Part shown: positions 43,921 to 55,106 of the stretch, one piece after another
How positions within the stretch are numbered: position 1 is the first letter of the stretch
Layout: each line of letters begins with the position of its first letter
NCBI GenBank assembly: GCA_963170055.1
Contig: CAUJGJ010000072.1
Location: forward strand, 1,222,501 to 1,286,500
Origin: Halisarca cf. caerulea
Lineage: Eukaryota; Porifera; Demospongiae; Chondrillida; Halisarcidae
Reading direction: 5' to 3'
Length of the DNA stretch: 64,000 bases
Translations under genes and position numbers: made by a program
Notes under the pieces: generated by a model
The model's input: the letters and a program-made list of their open reading frames with translations, nothing else
Told to the model about the DNA's origin: nothing
The model's database searches: none

Positions 43921-46900
43921 GTAAGTTCGCCAAGTCTAGCTTGTATGTGAATTGTTCTGCGAATACCAGAACATACAAACTGGCCTTGGTCTATCTCTGT
44001 ACAGGCAAGTGTGAGTTACTATGCACGGGAAGGTCTCTACAGACACGTGCAAACGGTTGTTTTGGAAGCCGTCAAAAAGTACGGTTCTGATTCGGTCCTA
44101 CTCTTCTGGAAGTGTTTTGGACTCATTATGGAAGGTACCTGAACGTTTTGTGTCGTAGTATGCTCGTCATTTGTTTTTTACATCTATGTAATTCGTGCAT
44201 CTTGAACCAGATCAACTTCCGGAGGGCATGAGGGAACTGGAGACCCTCTTAGAGAAGAAAGATCTTGTTGTCTGTGCACCTCTTCTGCTCGTGCATGCCC
44301 ACAAGAAGTGTAAAATTGTAGGTGAGTTCAAGCATCTATGGTACAGATCTGTTGCACTCAAAGCTAAGCAAATTGGGCTTCGGTTGTGGAGTTGATGCGT
44401 GCGTGTGTGAAGAATGATCTTGTTGTCTGTGCACCTCTTCTGCGCGTGCATGCCCACAAGTCCCGTGCCCTGTGCGTGTGTGTAGTGATCAATTACCTAC
44501 ATACTCTAGCCCACGTCTTGGTGTATGCTGACAAACAGTAATAAGCTGATTAACTCTTTGTTTCGTTTTTGGAAAATTATCCCCAAATTCCTAATGTGTA
44601 CATCTACATAATCAGGATACTAAGCTTGTTTTGAGCACTAGGTTGAGGCTAATATTATGTAGGTTTAAGGATAGATAATCCATCTATGGTTTAACCATAA
44701 GGCATTAAGGATTTGGTGTATCTGTGTATTTGCATAGTCTTGTGAGCTAGCCCCTAACCGCTGCTATTCCTTCTTACGAAGGGTGGGTTTGGTAAGAAGG
44801 AATAGCGGCGGTTAGGGGCTGCCTCGCGAGACTAGTATTTGCAGTGGTGGCCAGTGACGGGAACTAAGGTTATGTGTTTGTTAAGAGGATCAATGATTTC
44901 ATTAAAATGGAAGTTCATTTGTCGCTGTGTACTGTACCTCTAGTAGTTTGTCTGACATGTACATATGTACGTAAGTGTGTTGACTTAACATATACTTCAG
45001 AAATCCCTTTTTCATTTCAATTTATATATGTGTGTGTATGTGCGTGAACAGTTGTGAAGTATTGTCAGGGAAGTGCCCACAGTGGTCGGAAGTGGTCAGG
45101 CCCAACCAGCACTCATCTTAACCGACCAGGGACTAAGGGAGTCCCAACAACTATTAAACTTTGCCGTATACCTTAACTAAACCTTAAGTACGTATACTTA
45201 ATAAACTTATTGTACATTCAAGGTTAATGTTTGGTTAGCCCAAATTTTTTGAGCAGACGTACGTATACTGTGTTCAAAAAGGGGTGGGTGTCACGTGAAC
45301 CCCGGCCCTGGGCTTGTCACACACATGCGCAATCGAGTCCCACGTGTTCCACTTGTGGTAGTGCAGTTAAGCTCACGTTTCCGGTGCTGTGACAAGTTGT
45401 TTTCAGGGGGCTGTGAATTACGTAGGCTAATTCCGCACTACTACTTGCACATATTATGTACGTACGTATGTATACGCGCAAGCATTTATTTGCTGATCTA
45501 TTGTTAACTACCACTCATCCTGGATACGAGCTCCCTGTATTGTGTACGTATGTACATACACGCTCTGGCTAATGTTTTATGAATTTCATGAAACGTTGAT
45601 ATATATGAACGTATTTTCCTTTGGTCTCATGGAGCCAATTTTGTGGTTATGGTACAGTTACATGTACATACGTACATACATATATACGTATATCCTTCCA
45701 TTATCTTGCAATTGTTTAAGCCATGGCTGGTGTTATTTTTACTTTTAGACCGAGATGCAGTGAAGGCCCTGGAATCTCAAGTTCGGAGCCAAAGGCAGTC
45801 ATGCGGAGAGAGGGTTAGGATGTCTCTGCACTCACAAATCTTCTACGAACTCTAGGCAATTTCATACATATTTGTAAGGGCTTTATTTGAGACCAGGGTG
45901 CGTAGAATCTTAACAATATGCTATTGAATATAAGTGTCACATTGTTTTTCACAGGGATGCTATTGCCTCCCTTCCTTGGACAAGTGCAACCTCAGAGCCT
46001 GTGCACGATATGTTCTTGTTGTATGACACCCATAGTCAATCAATTTGCACTTCATGCTGCTGTAGCACACCAAGGGAGGATGCAGCTATTATGTGTGTGT
46101 CATGGTGAAGCAAAACAACTGTGAAACGAGGCATGAATGGGCTCTGGCTCAGCAGGCTTGACATGGGCTACATCAGTGTAGCAGGGTGCTGTAATCCCAT
46201 GGTACTCTTTGCTCCACCCAACGTTCGTCCCCGCACCATGACACATGACACAGATTGGAGTACAACGTACATGCCCTTGCTTGGTGTTGATACATAGGAA
46301 TTTATGTGCTGTAAATTGTGATATGCACATACAAACATACGTGCCTACAGCCGTATGTGTGCTTCCAGTATGTGGTACTGTGGCAGCTGTTGTTAAAGGG
46401 TGTACACATTATATTGTAATGTGTACATACGTGCGTACATGTGTATGTATATATGTACATGTGAACATGTTATGCAAGTATGCTCTAGTGAAGATGGCCT
46501 AAATATGCCTATGGTATTTATTGATTGAAGGCAAATCACATGTGTCACTTCAGCCCGCCTAGAGGTATGTACGTACGTCAGCTATTGTGTGGTGTGTACA
46601 TATGTTGACATGAATCTTTGCACTCATAAGAATCAGCAGCTGATACGCAGATGAGACAAAAAGGTTTGTCTTAATTGGTGAAGACATAAACCACTTGCTT
46701 GTCTTGTAGCGGCAGACAATTTCCTGGTGTGCCTTTGTAGAGAGGTTTTCCCATTCTGAAGTTTCTAATCTAGTAGAATATAAGGGAGGATTTATAAGGA
46801 AGTTGTGTCCTTTGTAGACAGGTTTATTTGTGTACTAGTACTTAGCTGTGTCCTTATTGCTTGATGGTCATTATCAGAGGGACTACTACCCTACTGAATG

Positions 46901-47625
46901 CGCCCTGACATTGAGAGTGTGTTGATTATGTTACACTGACTCGGGGCTGGAGGAACCACGGGGGCTGGCAGGGCAACAGCCCTACCACTTTTCTTACCAA
47001 ACCTCAAAATACGTACATACATCAGTTGTGCAGTTAGTCTATGAGCTTGTTTGACTACAATAGGAGACAATGTTAGGATATTATAACCATAAACCAGGTG
47101 AGGATGTTCCACCACTTTTATATATCTTACTCTGGGCCTGGTTGTTGGAATATTATTGTTAAAGGAGTTTCTGCTGTACTATGTGCATTCACATCAGCAA
47201 AAGTGCTTCCTTTTATTCATTATTGTTGTTGCAGCTACACAGTGGAACCTCTCATAACAATCTCCCAATGTGATGTTGTAGCAAACATTTGTTTAGTTCA
47301 CAAAATATCCCTTATAGAGAGGTCCCAATGTATGTAGATATGCTCTGGATGTATCTTTAAATTTTCTGTATGTCTGTGCTTCTTTGCATGCTGTTACAGG
47401 CTTTGTATTATGCTGCATTGGTACTGTGGCACATCGGGAGGAATGACAAGGCTCGTGAATATGTAGACAAAGTCCTGAAAATGGTTCCTACATCACTGGA
47501 TGGAATGCTGCTTAGGGCTTGGATTGACCTCACATCTACGAAGGAGAATTATTCTAAGAAGGCAAATAGATTATTTGAAGAAGTTCTAAGCAAGTTAGTT
47601 TCTTTTTGCCATGTACATGCGCATG

Positions 47626-47664
<39 letters not shown>

Positions 47665-50600
47665 CGTGCGTGCATGTGTGCATGCATGCCTGTGTGCATG
47701 CAAGCAACCGTGCATGCATGCGTGCGTATGTGCATGCATGCATGCATGCGTGTGTGTGTATGTGCTTGTTATGTAAGTATGCGTACATACGTACATGTGC
47801 ACAAGTGCATGTCTACTTGTGCATATGTACATACGTAAGTACGTATGTGCTTACGTATGTGTTGGATCATTATGTACGTATGTGCACATACGTACATATA
47901 TATGTACATACGTACGTACATATGTAGTGCATTCATATATGTATGCATGAGTAGGCATGCACATTTGTCTATTACCTACCTACGTACGTACGTACGTACC
48001 TAAATAAGGAATGTGCATACTTCTGTCTATATTTAACAGCATTATTTATTTACATGCATGTCAGGCCTGTACACAGGGGGGGTTCGAAAGGTTCAGACAA
48101 ACCCCCCCTAAATGGAGCCCCATGGTTTAAGTATTACACAAGGCACTCTATTAGTACAATACCTAGCCAAGCCTAGGCAGATCACCAATAATGAAATAAA
48201 ACTCACCCAAATCTATGATATCAATTATAAAATCTTAGTATAGCTCTTAATTATAATTAAAATATGAAGATTATAGTTAAAAAATGAAGTTTCTTAAGAT
48301 TTCGACCAATATACCTTATTTTCCAGCAGCAGATTTTAGGTCATGAAGAGTGGCCATGATTATGGATGTCGTCATTTTACACCTCAATGACGTCATTGTT
48401 TAGTGCTACCAAGGCCAATACGTAGCTGAATTGCTATTTTAGACACAATATACAATTATGGGCTTTGTTACAAGTTGAGTAATAATATGCTACAACAAAA
48501 TTCATCCTTAAACTGTTGTTAAAGGTATGAAAAAGCCGTAAATAATAGACTTCATTTTAAAAATTTACTCATGGAACTCCCCTTTTGGGATTCCTGCGTA
48601 CGGGCCTGCATGTACGTATGTGCCTACACATGTACGTACGTACATGTGTACGTACATGCGTACACACTTCGGACCTTAGTCTTTTGCAATAAGTACATTT
48701 CCTATGTACCAACCGAGGAGTGGTACATGTACGTACTTTTCTATGTATGTACATACTATATGTACTGTATGTATGTACGGTATACACTTAAAAAAAGTTT
48801 ACGTAAAGTAAAGATATATCGCCGTGATCTCGCCGTGAAGGAAATGCGATCACGACTCCGAAAGTCCGTGATCACGACGTGAAAGAATCGATATCACGCC
48901 GAGATAGTGTCGTTAAAGAAAGAAGACTACGCTGACAGAAATCGTGATCACGCTAGAATGGACAAGTTCGCCGTGTAGATAAATAAAGCCAACTCGCACA
49001 ATGAACATTCTAGCCAAACCTGGTGTGATTTTTGAGTTCGCTTTCGTCTTTCTCCGAGTTTGTCCTTGTGACTATGCCTTATCCCGACTACAAGAAGCAA
49101 CGAATCATCTATTGGCACACGAAGGGTCTGAGAGCTCAATTCATCTGTAGCAAGCTAGCCAGCGAAGGTCTACCTACCACGAGACCGCAAGTTTCTTCGT
49201 AAAGTTGAAGAAACGGGAACAATTGCGCGGAGGCCTAGTTCGGGGAGGCCGTCGAAGGTAGCCGGTGTCGTCGAGCAGATAATCGACGCTCAGATGAACA
49301 AGGGCGACGAAACCATTGCAGCAGAGCTACAGAGACTGCTCTCTGCTCGGAGCCGTTTTCGTCATACGTACGTGAACGTACGATGACAAAAACGAGAATA
49401 TACTGAAACAACATGGCTGCTCACCGTTGTCGTTTTTAGTATTCTTTAAAACAGTTCTTGCCGTCATATTTCTGTTGCAAAGTTCCACAAGACTTCAGAA
49501 TCACCAAGATCACGGCTAAGAAAGGCTGCTCGAGATCACGGCGTGATTTATTCGGGATCACGGCGTGAAGTCGGCGTGAAATATTTGGGATCACGGTGTA
49601 GCTTAGGTGGGGATCACGGCGTGAAGGGTCCGTGGTCGCAGCGTGAAGAAATTACTTTACGGAAACTTTTTAAAAGTGTATACCGTATGTACTTATGTAC
49701 GGTATGTGTCATAAAAAATTTCACATGTTGTAACATAATCGTAATGTAAACACATCGTATTACGATCGTAATTACATCGTACTACGATCGTAATTGGGCC
49801 TATTACGATCGTAAACATAATTTATTGCGATCGTGAACGGGCTTGTAATTGTAGTCGTAATGAGCGTATTTATTAAATGGAAAAAAATCGATTCTGCGAA
49901 ATAGCAATTGTTTTTGTTATTAAGTTCAGAAGAAATGGTTTATTCAGATTACAACAAACAGAGGATAGTGTTCTGACGAAACAAAGGACTTGAAGCACTG
50001 TCAATTTGTAGGCCTTAGCTGTACGAGAGAGGGAGTTTACAAGTTTCTGTTGAAGTACAAAGCGACAGGCACAATATCCAGGAAGGACGCAGGTATGTTA
50101 TGGCACTTTTCGCCAAAAACAAAATGGCTGCCGCTTTTTAAAGGCTCGTATAAAATACCCTGTTTTCTCTTCCTAAAGGTGGAAAGACTCCAGAAAGCAT
50201 TTAGATAGTATTTCGAACATTCCTATTTTGTGCATATGTAATTTAAAGAGCCAAAAACATGTACAATGGAACTTGCTTAGTAAGTACCTGGTTTAGTACA
50301 CACTCCTGGATAGTAAGTACTCCCTATTCTGTCCCTGTGTATACCTCATGTACATAAACCAACCCTGATACGGTACGCGTCATTAAAAAGTTCTCGTATC
50401 GTAACGTAATCTTATCGTATTACGATCGTATTTGCATCGTATTACGATCGTATTCGTGTCGTATTACGATCGTATTTGGGTCGTATTACGATCGTGTTTG
50501 GGTCCAATTACGATCGTAAACTGGATCTTGTATGACCGTGAGTTTCATCGTAATGATCGTATTTCGGTGAAAAAGATCGATTTTGTAAGGTTACGTGAAG

Positions 50601-53207
50601 AAAGCAATGCTTTGTTTGTGGATGCTTGCCTAAGATACTCTGAGAACTGTCCTGGCAGTCATTGCCGATATTCGTTATAGATAAACTGTGCAGCGCTGCG
50701 TTCTTTCTCGCGTGCGAAGTATAACATATGCGAAAGTCTTCGCAGTTGGAGAAGAATGCAGCGAATCTCCGCGATAACTGTCAGTACAGTTTATAGATTG
50801 TTCTAGATGAACAGAAACATCGACACTAGTGTTTTAGTGCTATATTTGATCGATTTCGTTCGTTGTTTCCATACGCACAGGACCTGCTCTGGCCGTGCGC
50901 ACTAGCTGCCGTCGAAAAAAAGATGGCTGCTCTGAGGGCCTCGTACGTACACAATTTTCCCTCTTGCGAGCAATTAATGGTTTAAACTAACGCGATTTGC
51001 GAATAACTTTCTTTAAAGAGCGATAATACTTGGTTTTCTCTTAGTACGATCGTATTTTTTGTATTCGTATTACGCTCGTAATTTGATCGTTTTACGCTCG
51101 TAATTTGATCGTATTACGTTCGTGACTTGATCGTATTACGATCGTAATTTGATCGTATTACGATTACGATACGAGAACTTTTTAATGACGCATACCGTAG
51201 TAAGTACCTATGATAACAAGTACTGATTTTCTGTCCCCTTTGAGGTATTACTAAGCAAGTTCCACTGTATGTGTTGTACATGGTCGATTTTTAACTATAC
51301 TAGAATAAGCAAAAAACGCAAAAGACGCGGGTCAAACCATCTGAATTAAAACGCGCAAGTGAATTCAGAAGATAGAACATGTCCAAATCTTCTGATTCGG
51401 GGAAACGCTGCTCCATTCCACAGCTGTTATGTCCAAGGATTTCTGACCACAAAGAACGGCTATAGCATCAAATGGCTGCACATAAACTGAACAGATGGAC
51501 CGACAATCTTCCCCAAATCAGAATTTGAAGTTCAGTCCTTCAGCGATAATCTGACAAAGTTTTAAGTATCCATGTAGAGATCCAGACCCGCACCTTTTTT
51601 GCATAAAATCCTTGTGGACTGGAGTGCTTCTTTAGGCCTTTGTCACATGATATCACATTTCCACAAAGGCAAACTCCTCAAATACTCGCGCGTTTTGGCC
51701 TATAATGATGTCTGATATTCGTGTTTAAGCTGTGGTCACATGGCCAGACTGTGACAAACTGTCTGAGGCGTAAAAATCTAATCACATACCTTGTCAAATC
51801 ACGAAACGCCCCCTTGTAGCCTCAATTCTGCTATAACATACCTGCGGAAGGGTCGGGGGCGACGGTTTATAGTAACTGAAGAGGTCGAGGACATCATTAA
51901 GACACAAATGCAGACTGATGATGAAATGACGGTGTGGAACTCCAGAAGTTGCTCGAGAGACATGATCACCATCTTTCGAAGAGCGTTATAGTACGATGCC
52001 GAAGGCAGCTTTGATGGAGTTTCCGTGGAACTGCATACTGCCAGCTCATTCGAGAGCAGAATAGGGTGAAGCGATTAGCTTGGGCGAAGAAGAGCAAAGA
52101 CAGGGATTTTTTCATAAACGCCATCTTTACGGACGAAACTACCGTCAGGTGGCTTGATGTTTCGCAGCTGTAGAGGAATGCTGCAAATATCCGTGATGAC
52201 TGACAAAACAGTTCTGAATGATCCTCAGATAAGCAGAAGCATTAGAAATAGCACTTAAAGCTGTATTTTATTGTTTACTTTGCTATTTTTTGGTATGCAA
52301 AAGACTTCTTGCTGCCTGCGTACGAATTCCGGTCCACCGATAAAGATGGTGACTGAGCTAGCTTGTGCATGTACATACTCTTGTACTTGAAATCACTATG
52401 TACGAACAATGATCACATTTTGATCATTTTAATCAGCAATAACAATTTAATGTCTTTAGAAATGTTATCATAAAATCTTCCCTAAGTACGATCGTAGTAT
52501 ATAGTAATTGTATTACGATCATAAATGGATCGTATTTGGCATCGTAGCGTATTGTAGTTACGATGTGTGAACTTTTTTGTGACACATACCGTACCTTACC
52601 TTGCACTTATAGTTATACATACGTACGTATGTATTTATTATCTGCGTACATGTGTGCATGTATGTACGTACATGCGTAGGTACATGGATAATATACGTAT
52701 TGTCATCATAAAATTTTTTTGGCATACAAGTGACTTGAGATGGGTTTATTTTTCTGTTCACCTGTCCGGCACGTACCATATGTATATATTTAATATTTGA
52801 GTTGTGCAGTGTCGCACAGTATTCTGCATACGTATTTCACACAATGAAGCACATGCAGGTGTGCAAGTGTTGTCATTTTTCATCCAAATGGCAAATTAAC
52901 CCATCTCATACCATGAGCTTCATACTGGAAAAGTGTAATATTAATGTATTCTTGCATACACTCAGCAAGTACTTTATGTGTGTTATAAGAATATGCTGGT
53001 TCCCTTTAGAAGCGATCATCCGAAGCCCATTGATGCTCTCCTTGGACACTCGCACTACCTGCTGAACAGACACAGCTTTAGTGGAGCTCTAGATGTGCTG
53101 AATGAGGCCATAGTTACCTACCAGAAGTTTCTACCAGCTTTCTTGGAGAAGATGAAGGTGCAGGTAGCCATGCGCGAGTGGGAACAGGCTGTGGAGACAG
53201 CACAAAG
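43894..53207 (+). CDS. TTC21: TTC21A/B (IFT139) gene, first six exons
   Basis: Exons at 43894-43920, 44005-44134, 44211-44321, 45749-45813, 47400-47593 and 53010-53207 join in consistent phase to encode 241 residues. They match the N-terminus of TTC21A/B, a tetratricopeptide protein of the IFT-A complex that carries cargo back from the ciliary tip. Recognised blocks are YYAREGLYRHVQTVVLEAVK, GSDSVLLFWKCFGLIMEG, VHAHKKCKIVDRDAVKALES, LWHIGRNDKAREYVDKVLKM, SGALDVLNEAI and FLPAFLEKMKVQVAMREWEQ. Family members have ~1300 residues, but no seventh exon (expected to continue …QRLLLQD…) is found up to 64000. Either intron 6 exceeds 10 kb and contains minus-strand receptor-like genes, or the gene is truncated by the duplicated block that begins near 53.64 kb. 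Confidence 0.85.
44005..44134 (+). CDS. TTC21: TTC21 exon 2
   Basis: Acceptor TCTGTACAG; encodes ASVSYYAREGLYRHVQTV through GLIMEG. The donor is GTACCT, weaker than the others. Ends in phase 1. Confidence 0.85.
44211..44321 (+). CDS. TTC21: TTC21 exon 3
   Basis: Acceptor TTGAACCAG, donor GTGAGT. Encodes DQLPEGMRELETLLEKKD and the PLLLVHAHKKCKIV block, which corresponds to the LALIYAHK segment of animal TTC21. Confidence 0.85.
44411..44461 (+). pseudogene. Partial duplicate of TTC21 exon 3 in intron 3
   Basis: About 51 bp (GATCTTGTTGTCTGTGCACC onward to CATGCCCACAAG) repeats the middle of exon 3 with two changes. It has no acceptor or donor of its own, and a stop precedes it in frame. Confidence 0.85.
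44735..44834. mobile_element. 100-bp hairpin element with perfect 9-bp duplication
   Basis: Arms of ~43 bp (TAGTCTTGTGAGCTAGCCCC… and inverse) around a 13-base loop. The direct repeat GTATTTGCA flanks it exactly (44726-44734 and 44835-44843). The 9-bp duplication points to Mutator-like transposition. It lies in TTC21 intron 3. Confidence 0.85.
45749..45813 (+). CDS. TTC21: TTC21 exon 4
   Basis: Acceptor TACTTTTAG; encodes DRDAVKALESQVRSQRQSCG then ER. The donor GTTAGG is non-optimal but in phase with exon 5. Confidence 0.8.
45814..47399 (+). other. TTC21 intron 4
   Basis: No further TTC21 coding sequence is seen in it. A small MITE-like pair (CAGTGGAACCTCTCATAA near 47239 and TATAGAGAGGTCCCAATG near 47310-47330) is present. 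Other short open frames (for example minus strand 46100-46330) lack support. Confidence 0.5.
47400..47593 (+). CDS. TTC21: TTC21 exon 5
   Basis: Acceptor CTGTTACAG; encodes ALYYAALVLWHIGRNDKARE through RLFEEVLSK. Donor GTTAGT in phase 2. The reading frame beyond it is a GT/GCAT microsatellite and is not coding. Confidence 0.85.
47628..47765. repeat. (GT)n passing into GCGT/GCAT repeats
   Basis: Simple-sequence tract right after the exon 5 donor, followed to ~48000 by ACGTAC-rich sequence. Confidence 0.9.
48062..48608. mobile_element. CAGG-family element with 5-bp duplication
   Basis: Ends CAGGCCTGTACACAGG and CCTGCGTACGGGCCTG are imperfect inverses; direct repeats CATGT at 48057-48061 and 48609-48613. 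547 bp, no coding capacity. Lies in TTC21 intron 5. Confidence 0.8.
48778..49685 (+). mobile_element. Tc1/mariner-type element A with transposase relic
   Basis: Terminal repeats CGGTATACACTTAAAAAAAG (left) and inverse (right) continue inward through GTTTACGTAAAGTAA. TA flanks it, and TATGTA is present on both sides. A transposase N-terminal fragment lies at 49074-49345. Subterminal copies of GATCACGGCGTGA-like palindromes crowd both ends. 908 bp; it lacks the catalytic region, so it is non-autonomous. Confidence 0.85.
49074..49345 (+). pseudogene. Element A transposase fragment (HTH region)
   Basis: Starts MPYPDYKKQRIIYWHTKGLR, the opening of a Tc1-like DNA-binding domain, and after a frameshift near 49185 continues KFLRKVEETGTIARRPSSGR, the second helix-turn-helix and GRP linker. 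It then loses similarity before any DDE residue. Confidence 0.75.
49935..50091 (+). pseudogene. Element B transposase, N-terminal fragment
   Basis: MVYSDYNKQRIVF, then a stop and frameshift, then CTREGVYKFLLKYKATGTIS (Tc1-like HTH). It is followed by GTATGT, which may be a donor of an original intron, and then by unrelated sequence. Confidence 0.75.
50264..51266. mobile_element. CAGTGGAACTTGC MITE (D), itself interrupted
   Basis: Left end CAATGGAACTTGCTTAGTAA and right end TTACTAAGCAAGTTCCACTG are inverses with one change; TA flanks both sides. Without the element inside it (50371-51197) it would be ~174 bp, a standard MITE length. Pogo/Tigger-like ends. Confidence 0.85.
50371..51197. mobile_element. 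Tc1/mariner-type element C nested in D
   Basis: Ends CGGTACGCGTCATTAAAAAG and its inverse continue through TTCTCGTATCGTAA. TA on both sides. No transposase domain is readable, but its 3' half resembles the 3' half of element B, so it looks like an internally deleted relative. Both subterminal regions carry five or more CGTATTACGATCGTA palindromes. Confidence 0.85.
51830..52165 (+). pseudogene. Element B transposase, catalytic-side fragment
   Basis: Reads RKGRGRRFIVTEEVEDIIKT (GRP linker and start of the core). After a stop and a frameshift it continues YCQLIREQNRVKRLAWAKKS and IFTDETTVRW. The TDE motif holds the first catalytic Asp of a Tc1/mariner DDE transposase. The remaining DDE residues are lost. 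Confidence 0.8.
53010..53207 (+). CDS. TTC21: TTC21 exon 6
   Basis: Acceptor TTCCCTTTAG; one base completes the codon split after exon 5. Encodes DHPKPIDALLGHSHYLLNRH, SGALDVLNEAI and the EKMKVQVAMREWEQAVETAQ block. Donor GTAATG, phase 2. This is the last TTC21 exon found. Confidence 0.85.
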
Positions 53208-55106
53208 GTAATGATCAGCCTAACATTGGTCCCTATATTGGATCAATGGTAGAAATACCAGTTTACATGGCTGACTCAGTACTGCCATATACGCTTTATT
53301 TTTGTATGGTTTCTATTCGTGGTTTTCTTCCCATCCACAAAAGTTAATAAAAGTATATACAGTATATTGATAGGACATTTAAAACTTGGTTAGCCATCTA
53401 TTGTATGTACGTACATTTTGATTTATATATATGTATGTACATACGTACATTTGTACTAATTGTAACGGTATCTAAAACCTAATATAGGTACATATATAAT
53501 TGGCACTTGTCAGCAATAGTTTGTATTGGACACTTGGCTCTCAGTTTCAGCAGTTCTGAGCCAGGATATTTAATCTCTGTCCAACAAAGTTTTTGTTAGC
53601 CAAAGTTCATGGCTGACCCAACTAGCTTCAGCAGGGAAAGCAAGTCCCCTAGTCCAGTGCCTATCCACTGTACATCATCAGTACACAGATCTTGCATCTC
53701 TGTGAAGTACGTACGTATATAAATCTGTTTAATCATAATTTCCAAAACTTACTTTTGATGTTTATCAATTTTGATGTTGTTTGTTTGATTCTTTTGTCAT
53801 TGTCATGTTGTGTTTTTGTTACCGTATGTGTTGTGCTATAATAACCACAGTTCCACGGTGTATATTTCACACATTGCATGAGTACCATTTGAATTTCTCT
53901 ATGCACTCACAATTCTTTGTGGATATACTGTACATACGTAGATGTTTTGTATGGATAGTCCTATACTTTTGTATGCAAATGGTTTGCATGTATGTTTATA
54001 CGTACGTACGCATGTATTAGCTAAACCATGGCTCTCCGTGGTGTCTGTCATTTATCACATGAGCGAAGCGAGTGTGATAAATGATGTTACACCAGGAAGT
54101 GCCATGGTTTAACCATACATACTCCATAGGTGTTTGGGGTATCCATGGTTTAACTAACTTAGCCAATGGTTTCCCACGGATTCACTTGTAATGTGCATGC
54201 ACTGAGTATACGTATATCAGATCCTAGAGATGGATGAACGTAGCTCTTTACTGAGAATTCTACCAGGATCATTGTATGCATCATCCCTAGGCCTGGGAGC
54301 ACCGAATACGGAGTAGGTATCCTCTGAGACTAGAGCGACTTGTTGCATTAAGGAGCAATCGAAAAGGATTTGGATTGAAGCCTAACGAAGAGAAGCAGTT
54401 TCATTAAATCTATTCCTCAATTCGCTCAATGTAGTCTGACCCTATTCTGTAGTGGACTTGTAACTGTTATTTGTGCTGTACATTTAGGCTGTTATCCATA
54501 TTAAATAGCATTACGTATGTATTATTATTTGTAGACCATGCTTTGTTGTTGTAGCCACGTGTTTGCTAGTGGTCTTTAGCTTGATTGAGCTATTGATTGT
54601 GTTCGCAGGGAAGTGTCGTTCCCGGACACCAGGGAAATTTATTTAATATACAATTATAATATTCTCATTTGGTAACGACAATTTTAGCAGTTATTGCTAT
54701 GCGATTGAAACTGGCTAAATCTTTTGCAATTGGTTACTGCAAACCCTGTCGATCATACTTGACAGCTTTTTACTTGCCTAACTACAGTATTCTTACTGAA
54801 GTTGTCCGCATTGTGAGGCAAGGGACTGCATGAAATGTCGATGTGCATGTTTTTTTTAGGCAGCGAAATATACTCAGTCTGATTTCACCGAGCTTTTCGC
54901 AGTGTGAAAGACCACAGGTCCTAAGGTCACATTTGTCACCTTGTTTTAATTCATAACATACTACTCCAATTTATATCACACTACTCCAATTTGTATGACA
55001 TGAGCTGTTATGGTATCCGGTGTATAGCAAATATGGGAATAACCATGGTAGCATTAGCTAGTTATGGTTTTGTTATGTATGTATGTACTGATTGTAGAGC
55101 ATTAGG
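53208..55106. other. TTC21 downstream sequence and 3' flank of gene 5
   Basis: From ~53640 the sequence matches the 3' flanks of genes 2 and 3 (the GTGCCTATC…GTACATCATCAGTACA…AGATCTTG block, also at ~13440 and ~19800). A hairpin lies at 54016-54116. No seventh TTC21 exon is seen. Confidence 0.55.
54016..54116. mobile_element. Foldback with GAGCGAAGCGAG loop
   Basis: Outer arms TTAGCTAAACCATGGC and GCCATGGTTTAACCAT; inner arms TCATTTATCACA and TGTGATAAATGA around a loop with GAGCGAAGCGAG. The stretches between outer and inner arms are unpaired. Confidence 0.6.

Larger units (their letters stand above)
49700..52591 (+). mobile_element. Tc1/mariner-type element B (host of nested elements)
   Basis: Ends CGGTATGTGTCATAAAAAAT and its imperfect inverse, TA on both sides. 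Length is 2892 bp, or ~1.89 kb without the nested element D, a plausible size for a once-autonomous element. Transposase fragments lie at 49935-50091 and 51830-52165, interrupted by D. CGTATTACGATCGTAAT-like palindromes are repeated just inside both ends. Confidence 0.85.

Noticed and set aside
46100..46330. Minus-strand frame at 46.1-46.3 kb inside TTC21 intron 4
   Set aside because: Some peptide-like stretch (HGITAPCYTDVAHVK), but no splice signals, no family match and no second supporting exon.
47594..47927. Continuation of TTC21 exon 5 frame into a Cys/Val/His-rich stretch
   Set aside because: The frame runs through a GT/GCAT microsatellite; exon 6 joins exon 5 in phase at the GTTAGT donor.
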